Below are positions 61,511 to 64,000 of a stretch of 64,000 nucleotides of DNA, piece by piece. The stretch is taken from positions 1 through 64,000 of the forward strand of contig JADJSH010000018.1 in the NCBI GenBank assembly GCA_016711805.1, read 5' to 3'. This DNA is from Bacteroidota bacterium (lineage in GTDB: Bacteria > Bacteroidota > Bacteroidia > B-17B0 > Aurantibacillaceae). The first letter of the stretch is position 1. Each line of letters begins with the position of its first letter. The notes under the pieces are model-generated. The model did no database searches, had not been told where the DNA came from, and was given only the letters and a program-made list of their open reading frames with translations. The position numbers were made by a program, and so were the translations under genes.

Positions 61511-64000
61511 TTATTTGAATTTATAACTTATAGATAAGCTAATGGTTGGTGCTAATCTGGTGTTTACCATTATATTATCACTAGTCGCGGCATGTTCAAA
61601 ATCTTTATTGTCTGTAAAAGAAGACTTATCTAATTTCCCATTTTTATTGATATCTTGATAGAAGATTAAATTTTGGGCTAAGGCATCTCTTACATTCAGT
61701 TTAAGTTCAAATTTTTCTTTAAAAGTTTTTGATAGTTGTAAATCCAAAACATGGCGGGGGTTTTCCCAAATATTTGGTTCTGCAGTATTTCCAACAATCA
61801 CAATTCTTTTACCAACATAGTTATAAGATACACTTACTCCAAAATCATATTTGCTGTCAATGTATTGTATGCCGGCGTTTACAATAACTGGACTTTGTCC
61901 TTGTAAAGGTCTTGGATCTACATTGTTTAGTTTTGAGACATCAACCTCTGATTTTACATAAGAGAAATTAGTAAATAAAGTGGTTCCATTTAAAAATTTG
62001 GAAGAATCATTTCTGAATATAGTTGCTAGTAAAATACGGTACTCTAATTCTAGTCCCATGTTGGTGGCTTTTGCAACGTTTGCATAATTTATCGATCTAA
62101 CCTGCCCATTACCGGCTATTTGCTCAATAGCATTGGTTAAGTCTTTATAGAAAGCAGATACTGATATAATTTGTCCGGGTCTTTTTGGATAATACTCAAA
62201 ACGTAAGTCGTAATTATTTATTTTTGAACGTTGTAAGGTATCGTTTCCAGAAGTTTGGTAATCAGTTACGAAATCGTAAAAGTTGAATGCCGCTAATTCT
62301 CTATACTCAGGTCGATTAATCGTTTTGTAATAAGCTGCTCTCACATTTATTCTATCGGTTACCGACCATACTGCATTAATAGATGGTAAGTAATCAATAA
62401 CAGCAGTGTCTTTAGTTACCACATTAAACTTTGTGTCGTTTGTGTTTAATGTTTGCATGTAATACTCTGCTCTCAAACCATATATAAAACGTAATTTATC
62501 AAAAAAACGAGAATCTAGTTGTAAGAATCCAGCATTAAGTACTGAAGAAGCTTGGTATGAGTCAATGTAAGTGGTTGATTCACTTAACTTGAAACCTCCA
62601 TCATTTTTTCCTGGACCGTCTGTAATTCCAATATTGCTAGGATTAAAAATTTGATCTTCGGGTAATAATGCTAAATCATCATTCTTTTTAATCGCACTAC
62701 CTCTAGTATACCATGTATATCCTAATAAACGTGCAGCAAATTCTCTACTTCTATATTGATTAAATCCCCCTAATTTAATTTCGTGTTTAGTGTTTTTAAT
62801 GTCTATGGTTTTTGATACGTCATACTTAATGCTATAAATTCTTTCTTTTGTTTTGGCAAAAAACATAGATCCTGCGCTTGTTGGGCCAACAGCGTCACCT
62901 AGTATTTGAGCCGCATATTGCACAGAGTCGGATTCAGAGGCACTTGATTTTTGATATACCATTCTTCTTAAGTTTGGAATATCCCTCACAATATCACTTA
63001 ACCCGCCAATCCATTTAATTTTAATTTTTCCTTTAGGGATGTAGTGATCTCCATTTAGTTGGCCTGTGTATATATTGTTTTGAGTAAAAAAGCGAACATT
63101 TGATTTTTGCCAAAGTGGTGATGTTGGATCAGTAGCATCATTAATGCCTTTTCTAGTAATTACTCTATCGTCCGAGTTAATGGAATATAAATTTTTTAAG
63201 CCAATTTGATTATTGTCGTTTAGTTTATAAGATAAGTTCCAAAGTACACTTGCTAGAATATTATTTGTGAATGTAGTATCTATAAATTCTCTTGTTTTTT
63301 GAACTTTATCTCCCTGCTCTTCAAACTCTCTTCTTTCAGAGATATTAGTGCTATTACTATTATTGTACGTAACAGCAACGATACTTCCGAAATCTTTCTT
63401 AAATAATTTGAAAATATTTGCCTGAGTAAACTGCAAATTTAAATTCGGCAAGGCATTTTTATTTTGCAAGCTCCAGTCGTAGTTTATTTTTTTTGCTTCT
63501 TCTATTTTGTCAGTATTTAAGGTTATTTCACTGTATTCTTTTGTGGATGGCAGAGATCCTGGTAATTGTCTAGTCCCATCATCAACTCCAAACCCATCGT
63601 ATTTTCCGCCTTTATAAGTTTTGAAATTTTTGAATGTGGTTAAAGGATTATATCCTCCCGACACAGAAATAGTTGTACTGTTTTTATCAGGAATGTTTTT
63701 GGTGGTAATTAGTATAACTCCGCCAGCAAAGTCGCCGGGTAATTCTGGCGTAGCTGTTTTTAAAATTACTAAGTTATCTAAAATACCAGCTGGAAAAATA
63801 TCAAAGGCAAAAGCTCTTCTATCACTTTCAGAACTTGGCAATGGAGAACCATTTAAGTAAGCGGCATTATATCTATCGCTCATACCCCTAATAATAGCAA
63901 ATTTATTATCTTGAATACTAGCGCCACTAACACGTTTTAATACATCACTCGTACTTCTATCTGGTGTTTTTTTAATACTTTCTGAGGATATACCATCACT
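61511..64000 (-). CDS. TonB-dependent receptor, 5'-truncated by window edge
   Basis: Outer-membrane beta-barrel transporter energised by TonB. At the N-terminal end of the visible part is the plug domain: TSDVLKRVSGASIQDNKFAIIRGMSDRYN, then GDFAGGVILITTK. The barrel follows with many aromatic strands, ending in ISLSISYKFK with a terminal lysine after F, typical of porin-like barrels. The frame stays open to the window edge, so the start, signal peptide and any N-terminal carboxypeptidase-like module lie outside. The ATG inside the frame is not the start. The ligand is unknown; it is followed by the T9SS-sorted protein gene. Confidence 0.92.
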   Translation of the reverse strand, partial: SDGISSESIKKTPDRSTSDVLKRVSGASIQDNKFAIIRGMSDRYNAAYLNGSPLPSSESDRRAFAFDIFPAGILDNLVILKTATPELPGDFAGGVILITTKNIPDKNSTTISVSGGYNPLTTFKNFKTYKGGKYDGFGVDDGTRQLPGSLPSTKEYSEITLNTDKIEEAKKINYDWSLQNKNALPNLNLQFTQANIFKLFKKDFGSIVAVTYNNSNSTNISERREFEEQGDKVQKTREFIDTTFTNNILASVLWNLSYKLNDNNQIGLKNLYSINSDDRVITRKGINDATDPTSPLWQKSNVRFFTQNNIYTGQLNGDHYIPKGKIKIKWIGGLSDIVRDIPNLRRMVYQKSSASESDSVQYAAQILGDAVGPTSAGSMFFAKTKERIYSIKYDVSKTIDIKNTKHEIKLGGFNQYRSREFAARLLGYTWYTRGSAIKKNDDLALLPEDQIFNPSNIGITDGPGKNDGGFKLSESTTYIDSYQASSVLNAGFLQLDSRFFDKLRFIYGLRAEYYMQTLNTNDTKFNVVTKDTAVIDYLPSINAVWSVTDRINVRAAYYKTINRPEYRELAAFNFYDFVTDYQTSGNDTLQRSKINNYDLRFEYYPKRPGQIISVSAFYKDLTNAIEQIAGNGQVRSINYANVAKATNMGLELEYRILLATIFRNDSSKFLNGTTLFTNFSYVKSEVDVSKLNNVDPRPLQGQSPVIVNAGIQYIDSKYDFGVSVSYNYVGKRIVIVGNTAEPNIWENPRHVLDLQLSKTFKEKFELKLNVRDALAQNLIFYQDINKNGKLDKSSFTDNKDFEHAATSDNIMVNTRLAPTISLSISYKFK

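Noticed and set aside
63621..63860. Plus-strand open frame inside the TonB receptor gene
   Set aside because: Antisense shadow of a strongly conserved plug/barrel region.

Overview
The window is AT-rich, gene-dense DNA from a member of the Bacteroidota. Several lines point there: two proteins with type IX secretion (T9SS) C-terminal sorting domains, a TonB-dependent receptor, DUF1573 and transglutaminase-like secreted proteins, LytTR/LytS signalling, SigZ, TAnnTTT(G/A)-type -7 promoter elements, and weak Shine-Dalgarno signals. Most genes are chromosomal housekeeping or lineage-typical. I saw no rRNA, complete tRNA, CRISPR array, prophage or plasmid functions.

Left part (1-16 kb). The 3' part of nrdB and a complete nrdA encode a class Ia ribonucleotide reductase strikingly like the eukaryotic R1/R2 enzymes. 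They are followed by a PD-(D/E)XK nuclease-like gene that may be broken, a DUF1573 protein, an OmpR-type two-component pair, a secreted transglutaminase-like protein, a membrane HisKA_2 kinase and three secreted proteins of unknown role. At 12.5-13.2 kb a REP-associated tyrosine transposase (RAYT) lies between two near-identical 33-bp palindromes and has replaced the 5' end of an ORF6N-domain gene. Next come pepD and sigZ. Just after sigZ is a previously easy-to-miss 45-codon gene for a Cys/Asn peptide with 12 cysteines. sigZ and this gene share an upstream motif (two CGTC boxes 19 bp apart), so they look like a small self-regulated unit.

Middle part (16-46 kb). This holds a PaaI-like thioesterase, a methyltransferase paired with a COQ7/ferritin-like di-iron protein, a secreted coiled-coil protein with an internal duplication, a B12-binding radical SAM enzyme and an aldehyde dehydrogenase. 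A LytS/LytTR pair and a frameshift-split M4 metalloprotease with PKD and T9SS domains follow, then a PA0069-family radical SAM protein and a prolyl oligopeptidase. A run of four plus-strand genes encodes pentapeptide-repeat, YCII-like, ChaN-like and thioredoxin-like proteins. A tight minus-strand operon contains yicC, a small membrane protein, a UbiA-type prenyltransferase, a SanA-like protein and an SdiA-regulated-like propeller. A plus-strand operon contains ribD, an EamA transporter, YigZ and a class III aminotransferase. A PBP4-type carboxypeptidase and trmN6 close this part.

Right part (46-64 kb). TPR and PorE-like OmpA proteins precede a second HisKA_2 kinase. Then come a large AsmA-family protein with an added coiled-coil tail, an OmpA lipoprotein, a beta-lactamase-fold hydrolase, a YitT transporter-like protein, an LpxH-like phosphoesterase and a glycosyltransferase. 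The window ends in a minus-strand cluster: a TonB-dependent receptor cut by the right edge, a T9SS-sorted secreted protein, and an OmpR-like regulator whose receiver domain has lost its phosphorylation residues. Short palindromic or GC-rich intergenic repeats are scattered at 12.4, 28.2, 36.5, 43.9 and 50.9 kb.
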